From Halobacteriales archaeon SW_7_65_23 (lineage in GTDB: Archaea > Halobacteriota > Halobacteria > Halobacteriales > Haloarculaceae): a stretch of 56,172 bases of DNA. The notes under the pieces are model-generated. The model saw only the letters and a program-made list of their open reading frames with translations, searched no databases and was not told the origin of the DNA. The stretch covers positions 36,510-92,681 of the forward strand of contig PXSQ01000088.1 in NCBI GenBank assembly GCA_003022725.1, in the 5' to 3' direction. The translations under genes and the position numbers were made by a program. This document shows positions 44,388 to 53,102 of this stretch, in pieces (positions within the stretch are counted from its first letter, which is position 1; every line of letters starts with the position of its first letter).

Positions 44388-45060
44388 GCTGGACGTGCCG
44401 ACGATCGCCGGCCTCCTCCTGTTCCTCGTGGGGATCGGACTGGTGATCGACTCGGGGCTGATCAGCGGAGGCGTGTCGGCGTCGCTGGCGGACTACATCG
44501 GCGTGCTCGCGCTGCTGGGAGCGTTGCTGGTCGTGCGGGTTGGGCTACTGGCCGACCGATCGAGCCCGGAGCCGCCGACCACAGAGACGAAAGCGGAGCT
44601 GCCGGTGCCCGGCACAGAGGTCGACGACCTGCTCGCGAAGATCGACGCGAACCCGCTGGATCGCCTCGAGGAGAACGCCGAACTCCGCGAACGGCTGCGG
44701 ACGATCGCCGCCGCGCTGTTTTCCGACATGTACGGCGTTCGCGAGGCGGCAGCCACCGAGGCGCTGGCGGCGGGGACGTGGACCGACGACCCGCACGCAG
44801 CGGCGTTTTTCATGGGAGAGTACCCCGAGTGGGCGCCGTTGCGGCTGCGGCTGCGCGACCGCGCGACGTTCACGCGGACGCCGCCCTCGATGCAGGCCGA
44901 ACACGTCGTCTCCGAACTGCTCGCGGTCGTCAACGGGGACCACGACCACCTCCACCAGGCGCCTGTCGCCGACAGGGCCGACTCAGCGGCTGACGGCCAG
45001 GCTGTGGCGGACGCCCCGCTTGAGACGCAGTCGGAGCCTGACGGAGGGGTCGACGGATGA
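44380..45060 (+). CDS. DUF7269-like membrane protein
   Basis: The 226-residue protein has two N-terminal membrane helices (about 8-27 and 40-58) and a soluble helical domain with LEENAELRERLRTIAAALF and WTDDPHAAAFFMGEYPEW. This is the member normally found between DUF4129 and DUF58 genes in haloarchaea; the DUF7269 name is from memory. ATG 44380 overlaps the preceding gene by 8 bases, and GTG 44371 is an alternative. Its stop overlaps the DUF58 start (ATGA). Confidence 0.78.
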   Translation: MRRLDVPTIAGLLLFLVGIGLVIDSGLISGGVSASLADYIGVLALLGALLVVRVGLLADRSSPEPPTTETKAELPVPGTEVDDLLAKIDANPLDRLEENAELRERLRTIAAALFSDMYGVREAAATEALAAGTWTDDPHAAAFFMGEYPEWAPLRLRLRDRATFTRTPPSMQAEHVVSELLAVVNGDHDHLHQAPVADRADSAADGQAVADAPLETQSEPDGGVDG

Positions 45061-46454
45061 GCGAGTCCGCCAGGACTGCTGACGGCGGCGAGGGGAGCGA
45101 ACGGCAGGCGGTCGACGGCCCGTCTGTGGCTGCCGGGTCCGGCGACGCCGCGGGACGCGAGCGGCGCGAGCAGGTTCCCGCGACGCTGACGGACCGCCAC
45201 GACACCGATCGTTTGCGGATCGTCGGCGCGGCCGTGCTCGTGGCCGTCGGGGCCGCGGCGCTGCTGCAGAGCCCGGGGCTGTTGCTGGCGTCGGTCGTCG
45301 GCGTCGGCGTGCTGGCCTACCGCCAGGCGTCGACGGTCGAGTCGCCCTCACTGGCGGTCGGCCGCTCGATCAGCGACCCCGACCCGGAGCCGGAGGACGT
45401 CGTCACCGTCGAGACGACGATCACGAACGTCGGCGAGCGGACGCTGACGGACTGCCGATTCGTCGACCGCGTGCCGGCGGAGCTGTCGGTCGTCGACGGC
45501 TCGCCCCGGCGCGCGACGATGCTCCGGCCTGGCGAGTCCTGCACGCTCACCTACGACGTCGAAGCCCAGCGCGGCGCCCACGCGTTCGAGGGCGTGTACG
45601 CGGCCGTGAGCGACCCCGCGGGGACCGTCGCGAACGAGTACGCACTCGAGGCGCCGGACACCATCCGCTGCTCCCCGCGCGCCCAGCCGATCCGGAGCAC
45701 GCTGCTGCGGTCGATGACGACGCCGTACGCCGGCCGGCTGGCGACGGACAAACCCGGGGAGGGGCTGGAGTTTCACGCCACCCGCGAGTACCGCCCCGGC
45801 GACGCGCTGCGGCGGATCGACTGGAACCAGTACGCCTCGACCGGCGAACTCGCGACGCTGCAGTTCCGCACCGAGCGCGCGGCCTCGGTGGTCGTTATCG
45901 CCGACGTCCGGCCGTCGTCGTACGTCCGCGCGGGCTCGGACGACCCCCACGCCGCCGACCGGTGCGTCGAGGCGGCCAGCCGGCTGTTCGTCACGCTGCT
46001 CGAGGAGGATCACCGCGCTGGTATCGCGACGTTCGGCCCGGACTACTGGCTCGCGCCGAACGCCGGCACCGACCACCGTCACCGGGCGCTTTCGGCGTTC
46101 GGCACCGAGCCCGCGCTGTCGCCGTCCCGGCCCGAGGGGACCTACCCCGTCCGGCTCCGGCTGCGGTGGCTCCGCCGCCGGCTGCCGTCGGACGCGCAGG
46201 TAATTCTCTGTACGCCGCTTCTGGACTGGTCCAGCGAGACGGCGGTGCAGGTGCTGGAATCGCACGGCCACGAGGTGACGGTCGTCTCGCCCGATCCGAC
46301 GGGGACGGACACGACCGGCGAGCGCGTTGCCCGGCTGGAGCGGCGCAACCGGATCAGGGACGTCCACCAGCTCGGCGTGCCGGTCGTCGACTGGGCGACC
46401 GACGAGTCGCTCGACATCGCGCTGGCCCGCGCGGCGCGGGGGTGGTCGCGGTGA
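45057..46454 (+). CDS. DUF58 domain protein
   Basis: The 465-residue protein has two helices at about 55-87, a CARDB-like beta domain (about 115-190: VTVETTITNVGERTLTDC) and the DUF58 domain with EYRPGDALRRIDWNQYASTGEL and a von Willebrand-like strand VVVIADVRPSSY. DUF58 proteins work with MoxR AAA+ ATPases in assembling envelope or metal-centre complexes. It is translationally coupled to the DUF7269-like gene. No MoxR gene is adjacent here. Confidence 0.9.
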   Translation: MSESARTADGGEGSERQAVDGPSVAAGSGDAAGRERREQVPATLTDRHDTDRLRIVGAAVLVAVGAAALLQSPGLLLASVVGVGVLAYRQASTVESPSLAVGRSISDPDPEPEDVVTVETTITNVGERTLTDCRFVDRVPAELSVVDGSPRRATMLRPGESCTLTYDVEAQRGAHAFEGVYAAVSDPAGTVANEYALEAPDTIRCSPRAQPIRSTLLRSMTTPYAGRLATDKPGEGLEFHATREYRPGDALRRIDWNQYASTGELATLQFRTERAASVVVIADVRPSSYVRAGSDDPHAADRCVEAASRLFVTLLEEDHRAGIATFGPDYWLAPNAGTDHRHRALSAFGTEPALSPSRPEGTYPVRLRLRWLRRRLPSDAQVILCTPLLDWSSETAVQVLESHGHEVTVVSPDPTGTDTTGERVARLERRNRIRDVHQLGVPVVDWATDESLDIALARAARGWSR

Positions 46455-46484
46455 GTGCGCGGGTCGAGCGGGCGTGGGGGTTCC

Positions 46485-47017
46485 GATGAGCTCACAGCAG
46501 CAGGCGCGGACGAACAGCGAGCCGCCGACTGACGACGCGGCGTCGCTCGCGTCGGCGGCTGCCGACGATATGGAGCTCGGGGAGGCACAGGAAGAGGACG
46601 GCCCGGAGCCGGCTGCTGGCGATCGCGCCGGCCGGGTTCGGGGCCGGCCTGCTGGTGCTCGGTGTCTTCCAGGGGAGTGATCGGGGTGTTTTCGCCGGAA
46701 GCGCCCTGCTGTTCGGTGGGTTGGTGCTCGGGGGTGTCCAGGGTGCCCGCCCGCCGGCGCTGTTGCTGGCTGCGGTGGGCGTGGCGATCGCCTACGACGC
46801 GGGGCAGTACGCCGTCACGCTCGGAACGCAGCTGCGGGCCGGTGCGCCGACGCATCGGGCTGAGTTGGTCCACGTCGGCGCGACTGCGACCGTCGTGACT
46901 GCGACTGCCGGCGTCGGCGCGCTCGTGTTTCGGGTGGGGGCAGGCGGGCAGCCGAGTACCGCGCTCGTTGCGCTGCTGCTCGCGACTGTCCTGTTCGTCT
47001 GGGCGCTACTCCGGTGA
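46485..47017 (+). pseudogene. Small membrane protein of the DUF58 operon, apparently frameshifted
   Basis: ATG 46485 starts a plausible polar N-terminus (MSSQQQARTNSEPPTDDAAS), which in its own frame runs into an unlikely end at 46680. From about 46600 a different frame encodes RLLAIAPAGFGAGLLVLGVF and four further hydrophobic segments, ending FVWALLR at 47017. Joining the two gives a normal five-helix membrane protein of the kind (DUF7519) that closes this operon elsewhere. A single-base change between about 46570 and 46625 is needed. Inactive gene or sequence error. Confidence 0.65.
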
Positions 47018-47111
47018 AGTACTCGCCGACACCTGGAATCGACGTCAATAGCTGCGTCTCCTCCAGAGACGCAGCAAAAAACCCCGCCAGCCACAAAACC
47101 AACCGCCGTTC

Positions 47112-48374
<1,263 letters not shown>

Positions 48375-48400
48375 ATGGCTGGAGCTATCGTACCCGGATG

Positions 48401-48412
48401 TAAATTTATGCC
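48401..48412 (-). promoter_or_regulatory. TATA-like box for icd
   Basis: CATAAATTTACA on the reverse strand lies about 27-38 nt before the icd ATG at 48374. Confidence 0.5.
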
Positions 48413-48534
48413 GTTTTTGCCGTCGAATCGCACCAGGAACGGGGCTGGTTCCCGAACGTTCGTGTGTCAGTCGTTCATACCTGTCACTTCCTGGACACTC
48501 TCGGTCGCGGCGCTGATTACTGTGAGTCGAAAAC

Positions 48535-48545
48535 CGTTATTAAAC
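48535..48545 (+). promoter_or_regulatory. TATA-like box for the aspartoacylase-family gene
   Basis: GTTATTAAACG is 20-30 nt before ATG 48565, consistent with a leaderless transcript. Confidence 0.5.
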
Positions 48546-48564
48546 GTACCCGCTATGAAGGGGT

Positions 48565-49470
48565 ATGAGGCTGATCGAGCGTGGGTCCGGGTCGCCGCGG
48601 GTCGCAGTCGTGGGTGGGATCCACGGCGACGAGCCCGCCGGCGAGGCTGTCGTCGAGCGGTTGATCGCGGATCTCAAGGTGGACGCGGGCACCGTCCAGC
48701 TCGTGATCGCAAACGAGCCGGCACTCGAAGCCGACGAGCGGTTCACCGAGACGGACCTCAACCGCGCGTTCCCTGGCGACCCCGACAGCGACGACTACGA
48801 GGCAGTGCTAGCGACGCGGGTGATGCAGGTGTTGCAGGGCGCCGACGCCGTGCTGGCGATCCACACCTCCCGGAGCGTCCCGCCGCCGTTCGCCATCTTC
48901 AGCGAACTCACCGACCCGGTCCGACGGACAGTGACGGCGCTGCCAGTCGAGTACGTCGTCGACGCGGGCGACCTGCGCTCAACGACGATGGACTCGATGG
49001 TCCCACACACCGTCAGCATCGAGGCCGGCAAGCAGGGCAGCGACGAGGCCGTCGAGTTCGGCACCGAGTGTGCCTACGCGTTCCTGCGCGCCCACGGCAT
49101 CCTGCGGGACAGCGAGCCGACGTTCGCCCCCAAGCAGATCGTCAGAGCCATCGAGGAGGTACCGAAAAGTGGCGGCGACCCACACCTCTACTACCACAAC
49201 TTCGAGGCGATCCCCGCCGGCGCGGTGTTCGCCGAGGACGACGAGTACACCCACCGCGTCGAGTCGGCGGGGATCGTCCCGATCCTCGCCAGCGAGGACG
49301 GGTACGACGACATTTTTGGCCTGTACGGGGAGTTCGACGACACCCTCGACCCGCCCGAGGAGGCGAACGTCGCTCAGCGCACGACCGACAGGACCGAGTC
49401 CGGCGGGAACGTGGCGCGAACCGAGGCCGAGGAGAGCGTCGGCACCTCTCCCGAAGCCGATGGAAGTTAG
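48565..49470 (+). CDS. Succinylglutamate desuccinylase/aspartoacylase family protein
   Basis: The 301-residue protein is a zinc carboxypeptidase-like amidohydrolase: AVVGGIHGDEPAG supplies the HxxE zinc ligands, DLNRAFPGD the substrate arginine and AIHTSRS the third ligand. The C-terminal 50 residues are a disordered polar tail. It should cleave an N-acyl amino acid or similar amide. It precedes an isoaspartyl peptidase gene after 24 bases, so an amide-hydrolysis gene pair is likely; the natural substrates are not known. Confidence 0.88.
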   Translation: MRLIERGSGSPRVAVVGGIHGDEPAGEAVVERLIADLKVDAGTVQLVIANEPALEADERFTETDLNRAFPGDPDSDDYEAVLATRVMQVLQGADAVLAIHTSRSVPPPFAIFSELTDPVRRTVTALPVEYVVDAGDLRSTTMDSMVPHTVSIEAGKQGSDEAVEFGTECAYAFLRAHGILRDSEPTFAPKQIVRAIEEVPKSGGDPHLYYHNFEAIPAGAVFAEDDEYTHRVESAGIVPILASEDGYDDIFGLYGEFDDTLDPPEEANVAQRTTDRTESGGNVARTEAEESVGTSPEADGS

Positions 49471-49494
49471 TTGATCGCCGCCGCAGGGCGGCAC

Positions 49495-50352
49495 ATGCAG
49501 CTTCTCGCACACGGTGGCGCAGGCGGCGATCCCAACGACGCGGAGACGCGACAGCAGCAGCTCGACAGCGCCGTCGAGGCAGGCGCGGATGCCGGCGCTG
49601 ACGGCCCCGAAGCGGCCGTCGTAGCGACCGTCCGGGAACTGGAGTCGAGCCCGCGGTTCAACGCGGGCGTCGGCAGCACCGTCCAGAGCGACGGGGTCGT
49701 CCGGACCGACGCCGGGCTGATGCGCGAGGACGGGACTGCGGGCGCGGCCTGCTCGATGCCCGGCGTCGAGCACGCGGTCGATGTCGCCCGCGTCGTGGCA
49801 CACGAGACGCCGCACGTCCTCGTCTCCGGGGAAAACGCCATCGCGCTCGCCGACGCCTTCGACGTCGCGACCGACCGGGACCTCTGGACCGAGCGCACCC
49901 GCAAGTGCTGGCGCGAGATCGACCCGCCGGGTAGCGACGACCGGCGCGAGCACCTCCGGTGGGTTCGCGAGCAGTTCGGCGGTTTCGATACTGTGGGCGC
50001 CGTCGCCGTCGCGGGTGATCGCCTCGCCGCCGCGACATCGACTGGCGGCCGATGGTATGCGCTCGCGGGCCGCGTCGGTGACGTGCCGCAGGTCGGCGCC
50101 GGCTTCTACGCGACCGAGCACACGGCCGTCAGCGCCACCGGCGCTGGCGAAGCTATCGCCCGCTTCGGCCTTTCCCGATGGGTCGCCGACGCTATCGAAG
50201 ACGGCGCTGACCCGGCCGCGGCGTGCGAGCGCGGGATCGAGGCGTTCGAGGCCGCGACTGGCGACATCGCCGGCGTGATCGCCGTCGACCGCGAGGGTCG
50301 CACCGGCGAGGCGTTCAACTCCGACTCGATGCAGACCGGCAGTTCCGGGTGA
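49495..50352 (+). CDS. Isoaspartyl peptidase / plant-type L-asparaginase
   Basis: The 285-residue protein is an Ntn hydrolase that self-cleaves to expose a threonine. The start MQLLAHGGAGGDPND, the ARFNAG-like SSPRFNAGVGS, the cleavage site GFDTVGAVAVAGD with the nucleophile Thr, and ATSTGGRWYALAGRVGDVP are all visible. It removes isoaspartyl damage or hydrolyses asparagine derivatives. ATG 49495 is preferred over TTG 49471. The final TGA forms the left flank of a 110-bp inverted-repeat element. Confidence 0.9.
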   Translation: MQLLAHGGAGGDPNDAETRQQQLDSAVEAGADAGADGPEAAVVATVRELESSPRFNAGVGSTVQSDGVVRTDAGLMREDGTAGAACSMPGVEHAVDVARVVAHETPHVLVSGENAIALADAFDVATDRDLWTERTRKCWREIDPPGSDDRREHLRWVREQFGGFDTVGAVAVAGDRLAAATSTGGRWYALAGRVGDVPQVGAGFYATEHTAVSATGAGEAIARFGLSRWVADAIEDGADPAAACERGIEAFEAATGDIAGVIAVDREGRTGEAFNSDSMQTGSSG

Positions 50353-50461
50353 TACTGTCGGACGTAACTCTGTGTCACATCGTGACACTCTCCTGGCTGT
50401 ATTCGCACGGGTGAACGGCTGAACGTGACGCGTGACTCCACGAAATTACGTCCGACAGTAT
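50352..50461. mobile_element. 110-bp MITE-like element with 16-bp terminal inverted repeats (copy 1)
   Basis: ATACTGTCGGACGTAA at 50352-50367 is the exact reverse complement of 50446-50461. The core between TGA trinucleotides (50350-50352 and 50461-50463) is 108 bp. The left TGA is the stop codon of the isoaspartyl peptidase gene. A second element of the same length, with the same first 22 bases, is at 54629-54738. No coding capacity, so it would need a transposase from elsewhere. Confidence 0.8.
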
Positions 50462-50533
50462 GAGCAACGGCGAACCAGGCGCCCGGCCGCGGAGAACGGT
50501 ACCTCTTTTGTCCCCTCACGCAAAAGGCGGGGT

Positions 50534-51427
50534 ATGAGCGCTGACGTGGACCTGGACGAGGAGAAATACGAGAAACACCGCGAGGCGGGAGAGATCGTCA
50601 TCGAGGTGCGGGCCGAGGCGGTTGACCGCATCGAGGTCGGGGCGAGCCACCTCGAACTCGCGGAGTGGGTCGAGAGGCGGATCCGGGAACTCGGCGGGAA
50701 GCCGGCGTTCCCGATGAACATCTCCATCGACGAGGAGGCCGCCCACGCGACGCCGGGCGTCGACGACGACGAGACGTTCGGCGAGGAGATGATCAACGTC
50801 GACATCGGCGTCCACGTCGACGGCTGGATCGCCGACACCGCCATCACGGTCGACCTCTCCGGGCAGGACGAACTCGTCGAGGCCTCCGCGGAGGCGCTTG
50901 ACGCCGCCATCGAGATGATCGAACCGGGGATCAACACGGGCGTGCTCGGCGACGTCATCGGCCGCACCATCGAGGGGTACGGCTACAACCCCGTCGTGAA
51001 CCTCACCGGCCACGGCCTGGGCCACTGGGAACAGCACACGACGCCGAACATCCCCAACCGGAAAGTCTCCCAGGGCGTCGAACTGGCGGTCGGCGACGTC
51101 GTCGCCATCGAACCGTTCGCCACCGACGGCGGGGGCAAGGTAAAGGAGGGCAGCGACGAGGAGATCTTCGCCCTCGAATCGGAGGGGTCGGTCCGCGACC
51201 GCAACGCCCGCCAGGTCCTCGACCAGGTCACCGAGGAGTACCGCACGCTCCCCTTTGCCACCCGGTGGCTCGACGCCGACCGCACCGGGATGGCGCTGCG
51301 CCGCCTCAAGCGCGAGGACATCGTCCACGGCTACTCCGTTCTCAAGGAGGAGGAAGGCTGTTACGTCAGCCAGAAGGAACACACCGTTATCGTCACCGAG
51401 GACGGCTGTGAAGTGACGACGCGGTAA
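50534..51427 (+). CDS. map: Methionine aminopeptidase, type II
   Basis: The 297-residue enzyme removes the initiator methionine from new proteins. Metal ligands of the pita-bread fold are seen in NVDIGVHVDGWIADTA (two Asp), GHGLGHWEQH (His), AIEPFATDG (Glu) and CYVSQKEHTVIV (Glu). The helical insertion typical of type II lies in residues about 185-240. ATG 50534 is the family start; the extended frame runs into the inverted-repeat element. The element therefore sits 70 bases upstream and may carry or separate its promoter. Confidence 0.95.
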   Translation: MSADVDLDEEKYEKHREAGEIVIEVRAEAVDRIEVGASHLELAEWVERRIRELGGKPAFPMNISIDEEAAHATPGVDDDETFGEEMINVDIGVHVDGWIADTAITVDLSGQDELVEASAEALDAAIEMIEPGINTGVLGDVIGRTIEGYGYNPVVNLTGHGLGHWEQHTTPNIPNRKVSQGVELAVGDVVAIEPFATDGGGKVKEGSDEEIFALESEGSVRDRNARQVLDQVTEEYRTLPFATRWLDADRTGMALRRLKREDIVHGYSVLKEEEGCYVSQKEHTVIVTEDGCEVTTR

Positions 51428-51541
51428 TCCACGGATCGGCAGGAATTCCGCGAATTTCTTGAGAACTTCGACCGTTTTCCGAAAAGGGTCGGCAAACCGA
51501 TCCGTAACTGTGCCAATTCGACTACGATACGACGTGAAAGA

Positions 51542-51628
51542 ATGTCGAGTGAAAACGGTGACCGGCCCGGCGAATCGCGGTCCCTGATGGGTGTCAACGG
51601 CTTGCATTACCCCATCAGAAAGTATTAA
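51542..51628 (+). CDS. Possible micro-ORF (28 aa)
   Basis: The frame starts MSSENGDRPGESRSL and ends LHYPIRKY before TAA. Codon third positions look coding. Its last codons overlap the TATA-like palindrome of the argG leader. No family recognised and no clear promoter, so it is only a candidate. Confidence 0.3.
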   Translation: MSSENGDRPGESRSLMGVNGLHYPIRKY

Positions 51629-51631
51629 TAC
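51621..51631 (+). promoter_or_regulatory. TATA-like box of the argG leader transcript
   Basis: AGTATTAATAC contains the perfect palindrome GTATTAATAC. It lies 24-34 nt before ATG 51655, placing the predicted transcript start at or next to that ATG. Confidence 0.5.
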
Positions 51632-51654
51632 GTCGGTCAGATAAAGAAGGGGTA

Positions 51655-51744
51655 ATGAGACAGACCTGCGGCGCCGACGCGAGCAGATCCGGCAGCCCAG
51701 GCTCTGGCCGCCTCCTTCTCGTGCGACCACGACCGGGCCGGTAA
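51655..51744 (+). CDS. Arginine-rich leader ORF (29 aa) upstream of argG
   Basis: The frame MRQTCGADASRSG... ends in LLLVRPRPGR and has six arginines in 29 residues. Four of them use AGA or CGA, codons rarely chosen in GC-rich haloarchaeal genes. A TATA-like box at the right distance predicts a leaderless start exactly here. A GGGCC-GGTAA-GGCCC hairpin spans the stop codon. It sits 112 bases before argG, so an arginine-sensing leader is a tempting inference; attenuation of this kind is not established in archaea. Confidence 0.4.
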   Translation: MRQTCGADASRSGSPGSGRLLLVRPRPGR

Positions 51745-51792
51745 GGCCCTACTTAGTTTCATCCCCACGACGTACGTACCGCAGCTAATCGC

Positions 51793-51833
51793 CGCCCACC
51801 GTCGGGTTCTGGGGCGGGCATTACGCACCCGAC
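51793..51833 (+). promoter_or_regulatory. Overlapping hairpins before argG
   Basis: GTCGGGT (51801-51807) pairs perfectly with ACCCGAC (51827-51833). CGCCC (51793-51797) can pair with GGGCG (51812-51816). The two cannot form together, a layout like alternative leader structures. A weak TATA-like CATTACGC lies in the same stretch and could instead drive argG directly. Confidence 0.35.
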
Positions 51834-51856
51834 ACTCACAACACCACACGATATCC

Positions 51857-53101
51857 ATGCCAGAACACACGAAAGTTGCACTCGCCTTCTCCGGCGGGCT
51901 CGACACCACAGTCTGCGTCCCGCTGCTCGAAGAGGAGTACGGCTTCGACGAAGTAATCGGCGTGACGGTCGACGTCGGCCAGCCCGAGGCGGAGTTCGCC
52001 GAGGCCCGCGAAACCGCCAACGCGCTCGGAGTCGAACATTTCGTGGTCGACGCCCGCGAGGAGTTCGCCGACCTCTGTCTGAAGTCCGTCACCGCAAACG
52101 CGACCTACCAGGGGTACCCGCTCGGGACAGCACTCGCGCGGCCGGTGATCGCCGAGGCGATCCTCGACGTCGCCCTCGAGGAGGGCTGTGACGCGCTCGC
52201 GCACGGCTGTACCGGCAAGGGCAACGACCAGCTCCGGTTCGAGGCCGTCTGGCGGGACTCGCCGCTTGAGGTGATCGCGCCGGTCCGCGAACTCGGCCTG
52301 ACCCGCGAGTGGGAAAACGAGTACGCCGCCGAACAGGGCCTGCCCGTCGAGGGCGGGTCGGAAGGCCGCTACAGCATCGACTCGAACCTCTGGAGCCGCT
52401 CGATCGAGGGCTCGGAACTCGAAGACCCCTCGACGATCCCCGAGGACGACATCTACGAGTGGACGGACAACCCCGGCGGCGTCGAGTCCGAACTGGTTGA
52501 GCTCGCCTTCGAGAACGGAACTCCGGTCACTGTCAATGACGAGGCGCTGGGCGCGGTCGAACTGATCGAAACGCTCAACGCCCTCGCCGGCGCCCACGGC
52601 GTCGGCCGCACCGACATGATGGAGGACCGGATGCTCGGGCTGAAGGTCCGCGAGAACTACGAGCACCCGGCGGCGACGGTGCTTTTGACGGCCCACGAGG
52701 CGCTGGAGGGCCTCGTACTGACCCGCGAACAGCGCGAGTTCAAACAGCAGGTCGACCAGCAGTGGTCCTGGAAGGCCTACCAGGGGCTGATCGACGCGCC
52801 GCTGATGAAAGCCCTCGAAGGGTTCATCGACGCCACTCAGGAGCGGGTGACGGGCACCGTCACGGTCAAGCTGGAGGGCGGGCACTGCCGCGCGGTCGCC
52901 CGTGAGAGCGAGTTCGCGGTGTACAGTGAGAGCGCCGCCTCATTCGACGAAGGCACCGTGACGGGTAGCATCACCCAGGAGGACGCCACGGGCGTCGCCA
53001 AGTACCACGGGTTCCAGTCCCGCCTGGCCAACAGCAAGGTGAGTCCCGACGCGGACGACGCGGAGACCGAATCGACAGAGACCCCCGAGAAACCCCACTG
53101 A
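51857..53101 (+). CDS. argG: Argininosuccinate synthase
   Basis: The 414-residue enzyme joins citrulline and aspartate with ATP to give argininosuccinate. The PP-loop AFSGGLDTTVCVPLL is at the N-terminus, and ALAHGCTGKGNDQLRFE and YSIDSNLWSRSIEGSELEDP follow as expected. The C-terminal 20 residues are an acidic extension. argH follows after a single base, so both are one operon. It is preceded by an unusual leader region. Confidence 0.97.
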   Translation: MPEHTKVALAFSGGLDTTVCVPLLEEEYGFDEVIGVTVDVGQPEAEFAEARETANALGVEHFVVDAREEFADLCLKSVTANATYQGYPLGTALARPVIAEAILDVALEEGCDALAHGCTGKGNDQLRFEAVWRDSPLEVIAPVRELGLTREWENEYAAEQGLPVEGGSEGRYSIDSNLWSRSIEGSELEDPSTIPEDDIYEWTDNPGGVESELVELAFENGTPVTVNDEALGAVELIETLNALAGAHGVGRTDMMEDRMLGLKVRENYEHPAATVLLTAHEALEGLVLTREQREFKQQVDQQWSWKAYQGLIDAPLMKALEGFIDATQERVTGTVTVKLEGGHCRAVARESEFAVYSESAASFDEGTVTGSITQEDATGVAKYHGFQSRLANSKVSPDADDAETESTETPEKPH

Positions 53102-53102
53102 G

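Larger units (their letters stand above)
51428..51856. other. Long leader region upstream of argG
   Basis: The 429-bp spacer contains a 28-codon frame at 51542-51628, a TATA-like palindrome GTATTAATAC at 51622-51631, an arginine-rich 29-codon frame at 51655-51744 and two overlapping hairpins before argG. It thus looks like a regulatory leader more than empty spacer. Confidence 0.5.

Noticed and set aside
51655-51856. Possible tRNA or other stable RNA gene before argG
   Set aside because: No T-loop consensus, no cloverleaf and no CCA-like end could be found; the leader-ORF reading fits better.
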